A stretch of DNA of 64,000 nucleotides from Takakia lepidozioides (taxonomy: Eukaryota > Streptophyta > Takakiopsida > Takakiales > Takakiaceae). The stretch lies in assembly GCA_030704615.1 (NCBI GenBank), contig CM060732.1:10726001-10790000 (forward strand), given 5' to 3'. Each line of letters starts with the position of its first letter. Position 1 is the stretch's first letter. Position numbers and translations under genes: made by a program. Below the pieces are notes generated by a model, which worked only from the letters and a program-made list of their open reading frames with translations, had not been told where the DNA came from and did not search any database. This document shows positions 1 through 11,860 of the stretch, one piece after another.

Positions 1-892
1 CAGGATTCAGTAAACAGGGCCAAACAAAATGCTGGAAGATTAAACTCTTCCCAGTTAATTCAGATCATCAATTTTTCCTCTTTTCTAGAAGAACACGTTT
101 GACATAAACTTGCTCCTCCTGTTTCGCACTCTTGAGATCCAACTTCCAAAGCTAATGTGCCCCCTAGTCTTATTCGTGTTCTCCCATTTTTCAGAGATGC
201 TTACAGGACCTGGTCACATTTTGTGGCCTGCTGGGTGGATGTATTTGTTCCCTGCAAATGGGGCCCTAAGCTCCAAGCCCACGTCTGACTATCTTCCTCA
301 GTGTTTTGACATGGACTGTCAAAGGGCAGGATGTGATAACGTACAAGATTACTGAGCGGCATGTGGTTCTTCATGTCCAACGGTGTCAACACATAATCCT
401 CTGTTTGCCTCAAGCTCATGTGCTCTGCCTGCTCAGTGTACTGATGCCTGAGTTAGTATATTCTTCAATCCATTGCAGACTCCCATCATGTGCTAACTTT
501 TCCAACACATAAAATCGTTCCAGGTGTCTTCCAAGTTTTGATGCAGTAACTTCAAACAAGCAGATAGCAACTGGCAGAGGTGAAGGAGAGCCATTGCATC
601 CATTCCAGATGACACATAAATTCATATTAAACACAAGAGGGAGCAAACATTGAGGTTCTTGGATACATAGGCTGCCAAGATAAGCAGGGTAGTTGTTACA
701 GCACAGGTCAGCATCAAACACATCTACAAAAGGTGAACTTCTCAGAGAATTGGACAGAACAAGACCCAAGGTTAATTTCATGTGCACTGAGAACAATATT
801 GGTTCTACTTTCATACATTACTTTCCAATTTTCATCTCCATTGGAACATGCATCGCATGTGGGCGATGAGCAGCTGGTTACAATTCACTTAC

Positions 893-2918
893 TCTCACAG
901 CTTCGAATATGGCAGGATTTTCATCAAGAAACTTCATAATCCAGGGAATCAGTGCCGAAGTGGTCTCGAACCCAGCAAAGAACACAGTAATGATGATAAG
1001 GCAGATCTGCCGGGGTGTGAATTGTGACTCATCCTCAAGTTTGTACTCCATCAAAGCTCCGAGAAGATCATCGTAATCTTTTCCTTCTTGTCTTCTCTGC
1101 ACCATGTAGCTTTCCATTTTTTCAAAAATCTTCTCTTTGGCCTGGTACAAGTAAAGAAAAGTAGTGAAAGTTAACCTCAGAGGACACCCTGAGAATAATA
1201 AAAACTGACTTGTAAGTGAAGACAGCCTAATATCGATTTGAACAGTCGCTCAAGTTTCAGGAGGAAATCATGACTGGATTTAGGACGTACAAGGACCTAC
1301 CACCAGTGCCGTCCGAATCTGGGAGAACGGAACATTCCAGGGCCAGGCAGTGAACCCCTTCCCATTCTGTGTGGCTAGTCTTCCCATCTCCTTGGCTTCT
1401 GCAGAGTCCACTTCCAGGTGTTTGCACACGAAGTGAAGATCGACAGAGAAGGTAAACTGCCACGTTGTTTGAAGTAAAATCAAATATCAGAACTAGTCTC
1501 CTCCGTGAAGACCAAACGAGTATCATATCTGCACTTATGTCCACAATGAAGAACAATGAGCCTGAAAGAGCAATTCTAACCTGCCCTATTACTTGTTTCC
1601 TGATATGTGCTCAGCAGTTTTGTCAAATTTGCAGAATCAAACGTTCAGATAGTTTGTATCAGCCAGAGAAGAATACTCATGCAGACTGTACTAAATAGTT
1701 TGATCATCAGACATATAGGTATGGACTCTTATCAATTTGAGGAGGGAGAGAGAGGGAGGGAGGGAGGGAGGGAGGGAGTGTGTGTGTGTGTGGGTGTGTT
1801 TAAGCGTGGTTCACTGTAACACTCATACAGAGTTACACTCCACGTCGGGTTTTGGGAAGTCCATGGACTAGTGATCAACCTAGATATTGCGATTGTATAG
1901 TCCTGTGCATCTATTTCATCCCTGGATACCTTTGAGATGACTTAACCGCCATGATTAATGCAGGAAGTTGAAACCTCAGGAACTGCACCTTCTCAACTTC
2001 TTTGTGGGTGTTGACACACTTCCTTTCTGCCCATGAGCACAACATCGACCGCGCCAGACCGTCAATGAATGGAACGCAGTCCCGAATGAATGGTACCAGT
2101 GTACTACCAACAACGCTTCTTGCCGGGGAATGAAGATGAGTGTTGAAGAGACCTTCATCTGTAGCCATAGCCAAAGCTGCTAGCCGAATTTGAGGAAAGG
2201 CATCCCTCGACGTTAGCACTCGTTTAACTGCATCAGCTGAGCTTACACAGACCGTATTTATACCAAGAATGTTGGACGAAAAGCAGTCACCGTACCTACG
2301 TTATCCATCAAAGGGCATCAGACGTCTGACAGAGAAAAGTACAACATGCAGTGAGAAACATCTAGGAACACGATGAACAAAGAAGAGGGAAGCACACAAA
2401 GCCGGACGGCCTACGAAAACCACGGGAGACAAGCAGAGAGAAAGAAGGAAAGGAAGGAAGACAGACAGACAAACAGACAGAAAGGAAATTTTAACATCCA
2501 GAGAGAGAGGAAAAAAGATGATCATTTCACCTACCGATTCCTTCAACAGTCTTTCAACTTTGGACAATATCCTGACCAACTTCCTGGCCTATCGACATCG
2601 CTGAAGAACATAAAATCAAGCCTCATTCAAAAGACAACTTAAGATTATAAATAAACTAATTCATGATGCACAACACAGGTAGCTAGACCGGTATCGAGTG
2701 GAGGAAGGAGCTGAAAAGGACCTAGCATGGCGACTCAGCACAAAGTTGATAGGTGAATTGTCAAGGTGGAAGCTTTCCCCTACTCTGGGCATGAACTGAA
2801 ACCAAGCGCCCTTGGGAGTTCGTTTGGGCCGCCTTGCAGCGTTCACGACGCAAGCCAGTAGCAGCGCAACGATAAACCCCACCACCCATGTCCACAACTG
2901 CAGTGCAAGTTCTCCCAT
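893..2918 (-). CDS. Cytochrome P450 (CYP85-clan-like), 5' exons only
   Basis: Membrane-anchored heme monooxygenase, read from 2918 leftwards. Exon 1 (2918-2722) starts MGELALQLWTWVVGF, a hydrophobic N-terminal anchor, then a basic stretch, VGES and NFVLSRHAR. A later exon ends at 1989 and carries VPFIDGLARSMLCSWAE, matching the C-helix-to-D region of plant P450s. Exon 1452-1301 carries NVPFSQIRTAL before a GTAGGT donor. Exon 1141-893 holds the I-helix oxygen-binding motif AGFETTS and ends at GTAAGT. A possible short exon near 2595-2530 is uncertain. The K-helix ExxR and the heme-binding Cys motif are not found before the left edge, so the 3' exons lie outside the window or behind a long intron. 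Clan placement rests on the AGFETTS and NVP(F)..R patterns and is inference. No disabling mutation is seen in the recognised exons. Confidence 0.8.
1741..1800. repeat. GGGA and GT microsatellite in a P450 intron
   Basis: A run of GAGG/GGGA units passes directly into a (GT)n run. It lies between the P450 exons ending at 1989 and starting at 1452, so it is intronic. Confidence 0.8.
2436..2486. repeat. GGAA and GACA simple repeat
   Basis: A purine-rich tract of GGAA-like and GACA units, within a P450 intron. No coding signal is seen in it. Confidence 0.6.
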
Positions 2919-3063
2919 GGCTGAGGATCTCCAATTCTCTCTCTCCCTCCACCCTCAGTAAGAGTTTTGGCGTTCATATACTACTGTCTCTCCCTTGTCA
3001 CACACGCCCTCATAACCTCATTCGTGTGTAACTGCCAACCTTCGGTATGGGTTTTGTATCTCA

Positions 3064-3073
3064 CTTATATAGC
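3064..3073 (-). promoter_or_regulatory. Probable TATA box of the P450 gene
   Basis: On the minus strand this reads GCTATATAAG, about 145 bp upstream of the ATG at 2918. A plant TATA box usually lies about 30 bp before the transcription start, leaving a plausible leader of roughly 110 bp. Just upstream, 3079-3122 holds three degenerate copies of CTGTACTCTGAT. Confidence 0.4.
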
Positions 3074-3184
3074 TGTACATCTCTGTACTCTGATCTCTGT
3101 ACTCTGATCTGTACTCTGATCCCCTTGGTCAAGTAATCTGTCTTCTTCCAATGCATAATTGTGGCGTTGACGATTGAATACAGG

Positions 3185-3390
3185 CTACTACGCTGGATTC
3201 ATCCACTGTCCATCTGCCACCCATGCTCACGGCTGCGGGCCTCTTTAGACTTATTATGTGGTACCCAGAGCCAGTGAATACAGGTAAAAAGCCCTACTAC
3301 GCTGGATTCATCCATTGTCCATCTGCCACCCATGCTCACGGCTGCGGGCCTCTTTAGACTTATTATGTTTATTGCTGGGTACCCAGAGCC
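3185..3390. repeat. Tandem duplication, about 109-bp period
   Basis: The segment starting CTACTACGCTGGATTC at 3185 recurs at 3294. Both copies continue through ACCCATGCTCACGG and CTCTTTAGACTTATTATG and end near GGTACCCAGAGCC. The second copy has a short insertion before that end. It lies just upstream of the P450 promoter. No coding function is recognised. Confidence 0.85.
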
Positions 3391-3767
3391 TCCGACACCA
3401 TTTCTAGTCTTTGTTTTAGACTCAAAACCCAATTGCGTATGTTTATTGCTGCCATAGCCTCCAAGACCCTCTGAAACCATTTCTAATCTTTTTTTCTTGC
3501 CTCCTTCCTTGCACGGAACCCTGTTTTACCCTGTTGTACTCTTGGTGTACCATAATTTGTAGGTCATGAAAAATTAACCATGGAAGAGGATGAAATTTTA
3601 TGTGGGGGGCATCACGGCAAGTTTTTTTAATTAACTCTACTTACCTCTATTATTCATGCCATTACGCCTACATTTTAGGGCTTTCTGACATGATGCACAT
3701 GCCATGGGGCGCCTCTGGAAATTTGTAATCACCCCAAGTTTTGAATTATTTGGCGTAACAGCTCCTT

Positions 3768-4006
3768 CAAAATGTCAGAAACAATTTATGAGACCAAATT
3801 TCATGTAGTGTAGCCCACAGAGTGCAGAGGTGTACATAGCTTATTATTGCCTTACCTCCTTTTTGGGTCTGAACCCAGTAGCCGCCAAATGGAGGTGCCT
3901 CACCATTAATGAAATCAAGGATCCTTCTCCTCTGGCCCTCTCCTTCAACGACACAAGGCTGAAGACGAGGACCACCGCATTCAGCTTCATTGATGGAGGC
4001 GGACAC
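3768..4006 (-). CDS. Unassigned open segment, possible first exon
   Basis: Minus-strand reading from an ATG at 4006 gives MSASINEAECGG and then ILDFINGEAPPFGGYWV. It is followed by an AG|GTAAGG that would make a good donor near 3856. The composition looks protein-like rather than random, but I do not recognise the family and no second exon can be tied to it. It could be a chance open frame. The stretch 3390-3768 holds nothing recognised. Confidence 0.2.
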
Positions 4007-4248
4007 TAATGCTTTCTTCCCTGCATGCCAGACGTGCTCCTCAGCAAACGGCCTCCCGTTATTACACCTACCACCTCATGCTGTCCAAATGCATCCCCTG
4101 TCCACACTTGAATACTGCTCCCACTACACATACTCCTAGTCCCGATGTCCCATACCTACTGAAGTGTCCGCAAGCACTTTTTTGCAAAACTGCAAAAAAA
4201 CAAGCAACCTAATCCAGCCCATGACTTGCAGAAATTCAACCAACAGTC

Positions 4249-4428
4249 AGTAGCTCAGTTGGTAAAGTGCATCCGGATGACCCTGGGGTCAAATCCTGCT
4301 ACTTGACGGGTGTGGTACGCTCCCCCTTCCCTGCGCGGTGCCGCATTTGAAAGCCTTATGGCGAGGTTACCGAGAGGTTATTTTCTCCTCTCTCTATCAA
4401 GGGGCCTGATTTGTGAGCTGTCGCTTGT
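4249..4428 (+). mobile_element. tRNA-related SINE-like element
   Basis: The head carries a Pol III A-box-like TAGCTCAGTTGG and a B-box-like GGGGTCAAATCC. They are only about 34 bp apart, so it is a shortened tRNA-derived head rather than a tRNA gene. The body (4355-4428) recurs at 13160-13240, where it is followed by an A-rich tail. The gypsy LTR of copy 1 begins immediately after it, so the LTR element appears to have inserted into or beside this SINE. Confidence 0.5.
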
Positions 4429-4435
4429 GATGCCC

Positions 4436-5275
4436 GATTCCGGTGCTATGGGTTTGTTCCCCTTCCTCTACCGGACTTGCCCCTATCTGGGGAATGTAGT
4501 CAGTAGAAGGGCCTGGCAGAGCAGATGGAATCTTTCTAAAGAGGACGCTAGAGACCCAGACCTCCAACACTTCCATCCAACCACTTAGGCACACCGTTAC
4601 GCCCAACGTACGCTTGCGTGAGACTCAAAAGCCACCACCCTCACTGCCACGGCAGTGAGGCAGTGAGGCTTAAATAGCATTAGGTCATAATCTAATCTTA
4701 GTGCTATGTGGCATTTACACATAGGTCCACCAAATGTCCTTCCAGCATAGCCATAGAAAGAACCCAGATCACCTAGTCTCATCCTAATCTGATCCTAAAC
4801 TAGCTGTTAGAATAAGACAGCCCCTAATAAAGCCATCAGCTGTTGCCAGCTCATCCTCATGCGCAAGGTGTAAGTCCATCCAGCTTTCATCCTGGCTTCG
4901 TCCATCCCTTAAATCATCCGGAGCGCATCCCTCCTCCATCCATCCATGTCGAAAAGTAAGGTGAGAAGGAATCCCAGCTCCACATATGTGATGCCTGCTG
5001 GGGCCATAAGAAACTGTGAGCTCATGCGAGTGATCCCAACTCCACATATGTGATGCCTGCTTAGGGCCATAAGAAACTGCGAGCTCATGCGAGTGATGAG
5101 CTCAGGGAGGACAAAAAAGAAGTCTAGCCAAAACAAGCTACAACCCGGCACACAAGGGATGAAAAAACCTAGGGAAGAAAACCTCATCCTGCAAGCTGGG
5201 TGGAGGACAAAACATCCCATAGGAAAAACCCCAAGTGCTACAAATGGTGTAGAAAACTAGCACGAAATTCAAACA
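4436..5275 (-). repeat. 3' LTR of gypsy copy 1
   Basis: Its outer end (plus-strand GATTCCGGTGCTATGG) matches 11862 onwards in the 5' LTR and the end of the copy 2 LTR at 27920. The inner boundary is uncertain because the other LTRs are truncated: a TG occurs right after the integrase stop at 5275, but no clear polypurine tract precedes it. It contains a 62-bp internal tandem duplication at about 4977-5095. Confidence 0.8.
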
Positions 5276-6641
5276 CTACTCTAAAGAATAGGCTGGCAGA
5301 TTGCGAGCTGTCCGAGCTGTGGGGGTGAAGATCACCTGACGGTTCTCAACATTCAAACATGTTAGATCAAAAGTAAGAGTGCATGGAACAAGTAAGGAAA
5401 CATGAATGGAGCTAGCTAAGTGAGGAGTAGAGGCATGTTGTGGGAGCAAGACATACTGCCTGCCAAGAAGAATATCAGAGATAAGGTAAGGGCCATCAAT
5501 GCGTCGTTTAGCCTTGGAAATCTGCTTACCAGGCTGGAGTCTCACACAAACAGACTGGCCTACCTTGAAGGACTCAGAATATACAACACGGCGGTTGTAA
5601 TTCTTTGCCTGAGCAACTTGAGCAAACACAATGTTAGATTTGGCAGTCTCTCTCAAACAACGTCGTTTAGCATCCATGGAAAGCAAGAAGGTATCCCAAT
5701 TCTCAGGCTTAGTAGCCGAGACCTGCAGCCAGGAAATATACAATGGGGTCCTACATTTCCTACCGTACAAAAGTTCAAAAGGTGAGATTTTGGTACTGGC
5801 ATGGATAGAGGTCATGTAGGCAAAGAGCAGAATAGGCACAGCAATATCCCATTCATCAATGAGTTCCCATTCTTCTCGAGCATCTGACATATAGTTTTGT
5901 TAAATTGTTCTGTCAAACCATTGCATTGGGGATTGTAGGGAGCAGTAACGGCATGCTTAGTGTTGAGATTAAGTAAGACAATCTCCATAAGTTGGTTGCA
6001 AAACTCTGTAACTTGATCCGTGAGGATTTCCAGAGGGTAACCATGACGAAGAATCACCTTATCAAAGAAGAATTGCACTACCTCATCACTATCCTTAGCA
6101 ACCAGAGGTCGGAGCTCAACCCATTTCGTCAGGTAGTCCGTTGCAACCGCAAGATATGCATGGCCCTTGGACGTGGATTTAAGGGGTCCGACTAGATCTA
6201 AGCCAACCCTGGCAAATGGTTCAGTCACCGGGATAGGCTGTAAAGGCAAGGGAACGTCGGTTCTAGGTAGGATGGTCTTAGCATGACAGGGCACAACCTT
6301 GCAATGAAAGCTAAGACATCTTTAACTAAGCCTTTCCAGTGATACTACTCCTGTAATCTCTTGACAGTTTTAGCAACCCCCAAATGGCCAGCATAAGTAG
6401 AAGCATGGTATAATTCAAGTAAAGCAGGGACAACGGACCTAGAAGGGACTTCCACAGCAGAGGTACCTTCCAAAGCAGTGACTCTGAACAATCTCCCTTC
6501 ACTTTCCCGGTGGCTGGGTAAGTGATAGTTGACTTGCCTCATGAGCAGCTTGGATATGCCACTAAGGTAGGTGCCGGTTTTGCACCTATGGAGAAGAGCA
6601 TCGTATAATGGATCATCAATGCCTACATCACTCATGGCCAC
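5276..6641 (-). pseudogene. Integrase of gypsy copy 1
   Basis: The N-terminal zinc-binding region shows HASTYAGHLG. The core shows the DDE residues in VGLDLVGPL, EILTDQVTEF and NGLTEQFNKT. The C-terminal GPY/F-like module is RRIDGPYLISDIL. Frameshifts lie near 6320 and 5860. The protein stops at 5276 without chromodomain or PHD finger. Confidence 0.85.
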
Positions 6642-6888
6642 ACAACATCAGGTTAGTGCAGGCGAGAAGAAAGTGGCAGCCCCCGTTCTCTTCCTTTCGG
6701 ATTCCTGACTTCATTTTCAGTTGGCTGCCTATGAGGAGGCAAGCAGGCTGTAAGGCACAGCTCAGTCTCTCGGTCAGAAAACAAACCAAGGCAGGCGCGA
6801 GACAAGATGGGCAGTGCTAAGGTAAGGAAGAGTACCAGACTAAGCTGCAGGATACCAGACCAAAATGCATGCCAATACCAGGGGAAGT

Positions 6889-8670
6889 TTAGCCAACATC
6901 AAACTGTAGAAGATCCCAAGTGTCAAATAAATCTTGAGGAACATAAGGATAATCCAACAAATGACACAAGGCATATGGGTCTGAAACAGGTACAGTAGGT
7001 GAGGGAGATCGTTCAGCAGGGGAGACAAGATCACTTAAGGTAGTGTAGGGTGCAGGTATTTTGGATTCGCCTCTAGTCAGAGTATCTGCAATAACATTGT
7101 CCTTCCCACGCTTGTATGAGATGGTGAAGTCATAGCCTTGCAAGATTAGAGCCCATCTAGCTAACCTGCCAGTGAGTTCACGAGGAGTTAGCAAGGCTTT
7201 TAAAGAGAGATGGTCAGTTTCAACGGTAAAATGATAGCCATGCAAATACTGCCTAAAATATTTGACGCCAAAGATAACGGCAAGGCCTTCCTTGTCAGTG
7301 ATGGAGTAATTGCGTTCATGTTTATCAAGGCGGCGAGAGGCGTAGGTGATGGCATGCTCCTGACCATCTTGAATCTGGCTTAACACAGCAGAGATATCGA
7401 GATCACTGGCATCAGTTTGCAAGAGAAATGGCAAGGTAAAATTAGGATAGGCAAGCACAGGAGCAGAGATAAGTGCAATTTTGAGCTTCTCAAATGTTGA
7501 CGTTTCTGCGGTACCCCAGACAAAACGAGCATCCTTGGATAACAAGCGAGTGAGGGGAGCAGCTATGAAGCGACGATAGTAAGAACCCAAGCCTAAGAAG
7601 GCTTTAACGCATGTTTTATCCCGAGGGGCTGGATAGTTCCACACAGCTTGGATCTTGGCAGGGTCGGGACTGATGCCAGCAGCAGAAAGCAGATGGCCCA
7701 AGAAATGGAGCTGTTCCATACAGAAATCACACTTCTTGGCCTTAACCTTAAGCCCAACGGCACGAAGCCTGCACACAACCCGCTGTAAATCCAACAGATG
7801 AGCATCAAACGTAGTAGAGTAAATGTTGATGTCATCGATGTAAACCAAGGCACATTCCCAACGAAGGTTTCCTAAAACGATATCCATTAGGCGCTGAAAT
7901 GTGGCAGTGGCGTTGCAAAGGTTTCAAATTGAAAGAGGCCCATCCTGCAGGTGAAGGCAATTTTATCTTTAGCAGCAGCAGTTAAAGGAACTTGCCAAAA
8001 GCCAGAGGCTAAATCTAAGGAAGAGAATATATTGGCCCCATTAAGTTGATCTAGCGTTTCATTGATGCGTGGCAAAGGGTAAACATCCCTCTTAGTGATG
8101 GCATTTAAACGCCAAAAATCAACGCAAAAGTGGGTTGAGCCATCCTTTTTACCCACCAAGACAATGGGACTAGCCCAAGGAGATATGGAGGGGGTAATGA
8201 CACCAGCATCAAGCATTTTTGTAATCTCATCCTGAATGACCTTGCGCTCACGTACACTCTCCCTGTAGGCATGTTGTTTGATAGGCTTACCATCCGTGAT
8301 GATGTCATGATCCAGAAGGGTGGTACGGCCCAAGTCATGAAGCCCTTGACTAAAGATGTCGAGGTTGTCACGTAGAAACTGGTGCAGGCGACTAATCTAC
8401 TGGGGAGCAAGGTGATCACCCACCTTGATATCCTTTAATACTTGCTGGAAATGTTGCTCTGCCTCCGGAGTAAGCGGACCTTTGTCAGTGAACCAGAGTG
8501 AGAGGCAAAGGCCTGGAATTGGTCCACAGGGGAGTCCACCAGCCCAATATCAAGATTGAGACCTCGCTGAACAGAGGTCAGCTCAGACAAAGGAGTAGTA
8601 GTGAGTCTAACAAGGACCTGACCCTTACGTATATAGATGTTGATGCGTTCAGGATTAGCAAGAAGTAACC
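6889..8670 (-). pseudogene. Reverse transcriptase and RNase H, copy 1
   Basis: RT motifs in order: ISPWASPIVLVGKKDG, FSSLDLASGFWQVP, FQRLMDIV and the catalytic YIDD (LVYIDDINIYS, near 7830). RNase H follows with LLQTDASD, ITDKEGLAV and FTVETDHLSLKAL, so its acidic residues are present. A frameshift near 7910 separates palm motifs, and the 5' part (8670-8335) is also broken. Confidence 0.85.
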
Positions 8671-8689
8671 GGACCTCACCTTTGAAATC

Positions 8690-9529
8690 TCAGTCTAAAA
8701 CCCTAGAAGCAATCAGATAGTGCTTTTGGAGGGTAAGTTTCTTCCAGCCCTCAATCTCAAGGAAATGACCTGCAGGGCAAGCAAAAGCTAGACCTGTAGG
8801 TATTATGCACTGAGAAAAAGCAGGGATGATGAAGTCAACAGGAGAATGTAGCAAAAGAGAGTTCTTTGCCACGGGCAGTGGAGGTCCAGACTTCTTACCT
8901 GGTGGAGGGAAATGCCATTGATACAAGGTAGCACCAATTGGGTGGAACTGGCTGAACCTGGCCCAATTATAATGCAAACCCACCTGCTCCTTCATCCGCT
9001 CAGCTTGAAGCTTGAGACTAGAATAGTTGGCCATAGAGGTCCCAGCAGCAATGGTAACATGGTTTAGGTTCACCTTGTAGGGTTGCCCTTCACCATTGTG
9101 AAGACACATAATGTTATTTATGATGTCTATGCTGGCCTCTACACCCTTCATCCAATCCAGACCCAGCAAAATTTGCTCACCCATGGTGACAATGCAGGTT
9201 AGCAAGACAGTCTTCCCACTAATACGGATAGGTAAGGTGACTAACCCGATAGGTTCATAAGCCGTGCTATCAGCTATGGTAACCACAAGGCCATGAGCAG
9301 AGCCAATCTTTAATCCAAGAATGCGAACTGTGCTAAGTGGAATGGCAGACATGGTATAGCCCGTACATGGAAAGGAAAGGTGGCCTACATGGCATTGTTT
9401 CATCAACGGATGAATACGGTCCCGACTGACACGTTTATAGGCTTCACAATGCATGAGTTTGAAATCACGAGAAAAAACAACACTTACCAGCGTGTTGGGG
9501 TTCTTACCATGGTCATCTGGCACCCTCAC
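8690..9529 (-). pseudogene. Retroviral-type aspartic protease, copy 1
   Basis: The reading shows the retropepsin-like fold order: an active-site strand, GLVVTIADSTAYEP and ILLGLDWMKG. Where copy 2 has VIDTGCTMSA, copy 1 has only TGYTMSA. The catalytic Asp of the DTG motif is therefore deleted and the protease is dead. The C-terminal part (to SRVLD) leads towards the RT. Confidence 0.75.
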
Positions 9530-10732
9530 AGACGACCGGGTTCGTTTAAAGTATCCTGTTGTTTCTTATCCCTTTGTAACTGTTCAATCAGGGCAGGCAA
9601 GTCAAACTGGTAAGGGCACCACCTAGTGTAATGCTTGATGGACTTACAAATCATGCAAGCCACCACTGAGGTCCTGGTGTCATGACGCATGCCAGCATAG
9701 GCTTTACTTTGAGTCCCGGATCTGGCAGGGACTACAGGGTTCCAGCCTACCTCAGCCTTGAAGGCTTGCAGCTCTCCCTGGATTTCATTACGAAAGGATG
9801 ACAATTCATGCACAATGGAAGGGACCAGATCTGCTGCAATACCTTTCACCCCAGGGTCCCCATCAGTAGGCTCTACACAGTGGCTCTCACTAGCGAGATG
9901 AGTGTGTTTCGTGGTGGCAACTTTAGACAGACCTGCCTTAGCAGCTTTGAGACGTAATCGTTCTTCAATCAATTCCACCATCTCATCTTCAGTGGTGTAA
10001 GGCTATTTTTGCAAAAACACTTTCTCAGCAGGTGGCAAGCCTTTTACAAACAATGTTTCAAAATAGCAGGTCTTTCTGATGTAATCAAAACCGACTTACA
10101 AATTGCAGTTCGTAAATCAATGTAGTATTTCCACACATTGTCGCCATAATGAAATTTTAAGTCTGGTGTGGTGTAAGCTATGGGCTTTTCTTCACGAAAG
10201 AGCTTGCGAGCCAACTCTCTAGCCTCGACCCACATAAGATCAGTTTTGTCCTTAATGTTGGACTCAAATAGTTGCCTGGCATCTCCCTTGAGACAGATCC
10301 GAAAGGACTTGACTTGGAATCGTGGAGGAACCCCATTCATTTCAGTGCTGATTTCAAAATATTCCAAGAAGGACTCAAAATCCTCCCCTATGTTGTACTC
10401 AGGGTATTGCTGCTTATGCATTCGCTCTCCATGATCAGATTTTTGTGGAGTAGTGTCCGGAGCCTCAGATTGTTTCAGCAACATCTTCAAAAGGGGGGGG
10501 GGGGGGCAATTTGAAATAACCCCCATGGCTTCACACAGCTCGTCCAAATCAAATGTGGGCTAAGGCACAGTCGCCGGGTCTTTGTGATCTCCGGACGACT
10601 CCCCCTTTCCATATTATTCTTTTCATTAGTTGTTGTCTCTTCCCTCTCCTCCGCTGCACGTTTTTCCAACTCACTCAGTCCCATTGTTTCTTCTGCTTCC
10701 TTTTCTAGCATAGATCTTGTAAATACAGGCAT
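9526..10732 (-). pseudogene. gag of gypsy copy 1, frameshifted
   Basis: Begins MPVFTRSMLEKEAEETM and continues through a capsid-like region (GEDFESFLEYFEI, FQVKSFRICLKGDARQLF). It ends with a CCHC zinc knuckle, CMICKSIKHYTRWC, around 9655-9615. A 16-base G run near 10493, absent from copy 2, breaks the frame. A second break lies near 10045-9985. Gag forms the particle and binds the element RNA. Confidence 0.8.
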
Positions 10733-10750
10733 GAGAAGAGAAGGACACGG

Positions 10751-11672
10751 CTACCTGTGCGAAGGAGCACTAAGCTGCGAGTCCCACCCAGACACACAGT
10801 GGGAGGTGATGAAGCGGTGCTTGTGCAGCAGATACACTCCTTCGCCCAAGAATGCCCACAGCTCTTCTTCTCCCTTGAGCCAAAAAGCCACGCGCACAAT
10901 GCTGCGCACCACCTTATCCTTCACCAACAGCGTGTGTGCAGGATAGGTTCGAGCTTCCTCGGCCTTGTAGAGACCTACCGTTTCATGCCGAAAACGCACC
11001 CCCGGAAAGATCAACACATCACTAGGACAAAAAGGAAATTCAGAGTCAGGGATACCCGTGATGAGCTCTTCCCAAGTGGGATCCCGGGTCGGGGCTGGCG
11101 GAACTCGAGGCCTTAAATTAGCAAGCAGGATAGATGTTCCTCCCTTAACCAGTTCCCACAAGCATAGAGGGCTCGGCTTGTCAGGAGGTAGGAAGCTTTC
11201 AAGCTCCACACCCAATTCTCGACTCACAGAGAATTGTGGGATGCCCAAGACAGCCCAGCTAAGCTTCTCACCAGCCTCCAACTATTCCTTGGCACTAGCA
11301 AGGAGGATTTGTAGAGTGACTTCCCTGGAGTGAAGTTTGAGGAGCAGACGCGCAACATAGGCTCCCTGAAGCGATTCACGAATGCGTCTGCTCTGCTCCC
11401 GCTACTCTGCTTTGGTGCGTATGGGCTTGCAGGCTTCCTTGCGCGCAGTTTCCTCAAACGTTTTGGCCCAGAACTCCGAGGGCATATCCAACGGGAGCTC
11501 AGGGCGCGGAAGAGGTTCTCCTTTCGGGTAATCAACAAAAACCAACTGCTCAGGCAACAAGTTGCGCGCAAGCTCGCAAATGTAGTGAGATTCTAACGCC
11601 AGAGTCTGCTTCAAGCACGGGACCTCAACTTGATCAAGTTCAAACCAACCCCGCTCAGAACTGGAAGCCATC
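10751..11672 (-). pseudogene. Extra ORF upstream of gag (gypsy copy 1)
   Basis: Starts MASSSERGWFELDQ near 11672 and reads about 90 codons to TKAE, then a TAG. The same frame continues as REQSRRIRESLQGAYVARL, meets a second TAG, and goes on through WAVLGIPQFSV and FPGVRFRHETVGLY to 10751. Copy 2 has a homologous frame with the same first TAG. It matches no gag or pol domain I recognise. It has no zinc knuckle and no membrane segment. Confidence 0.6.
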
Positions 11673-11842
11673 GCGCTTGTTTGCCGAACTCTCAAAACAC
11701 AAGAAACACGAGCAGACAAACTGCCTCTCTCTCTCTCTCTGTGCGAGACAACAGCCGCCATTTTGCCACCCCTCTCCCTGCAATCATGCAAAATCCCCGT
11801 ACCCAATTTACTGGTACTAAATCCTTTGTCAACGACTTTAGT

Positions 11843-11860
11843 TACCCCGCATCTCCACCA
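11843..11860 (-). other. Primer binding site of gypsy copy 1
   Basis: Directly after the LTR end (..GGAATCA) the minus strand reads TGGTGGAGATGCGGGGTA. The plus strand therefore reads like the 3' end of a tRNA including CCA. The tRNA was not identified. It is not the initiator-Met type usual in plant gypsy elements. Confidence 0.55.

Noticed and set aside
416-814. Missing 3' exons of the P450
   Set aside because: The 132-codon minus frame shows no ExxR and no heme-binding FxxGxRxCxG pattern; treated as intron or intergenic.
4249-4310. Functional tRNA gene
   Set aside because: A and B boxes are too close and no anticodon arm or acceptor stem can be folded; SINE head fits better.
5420-5785. 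121-codon plus-strand frame
   Set aside because: Antisense shadow of the gypsy copy 1 integrase.
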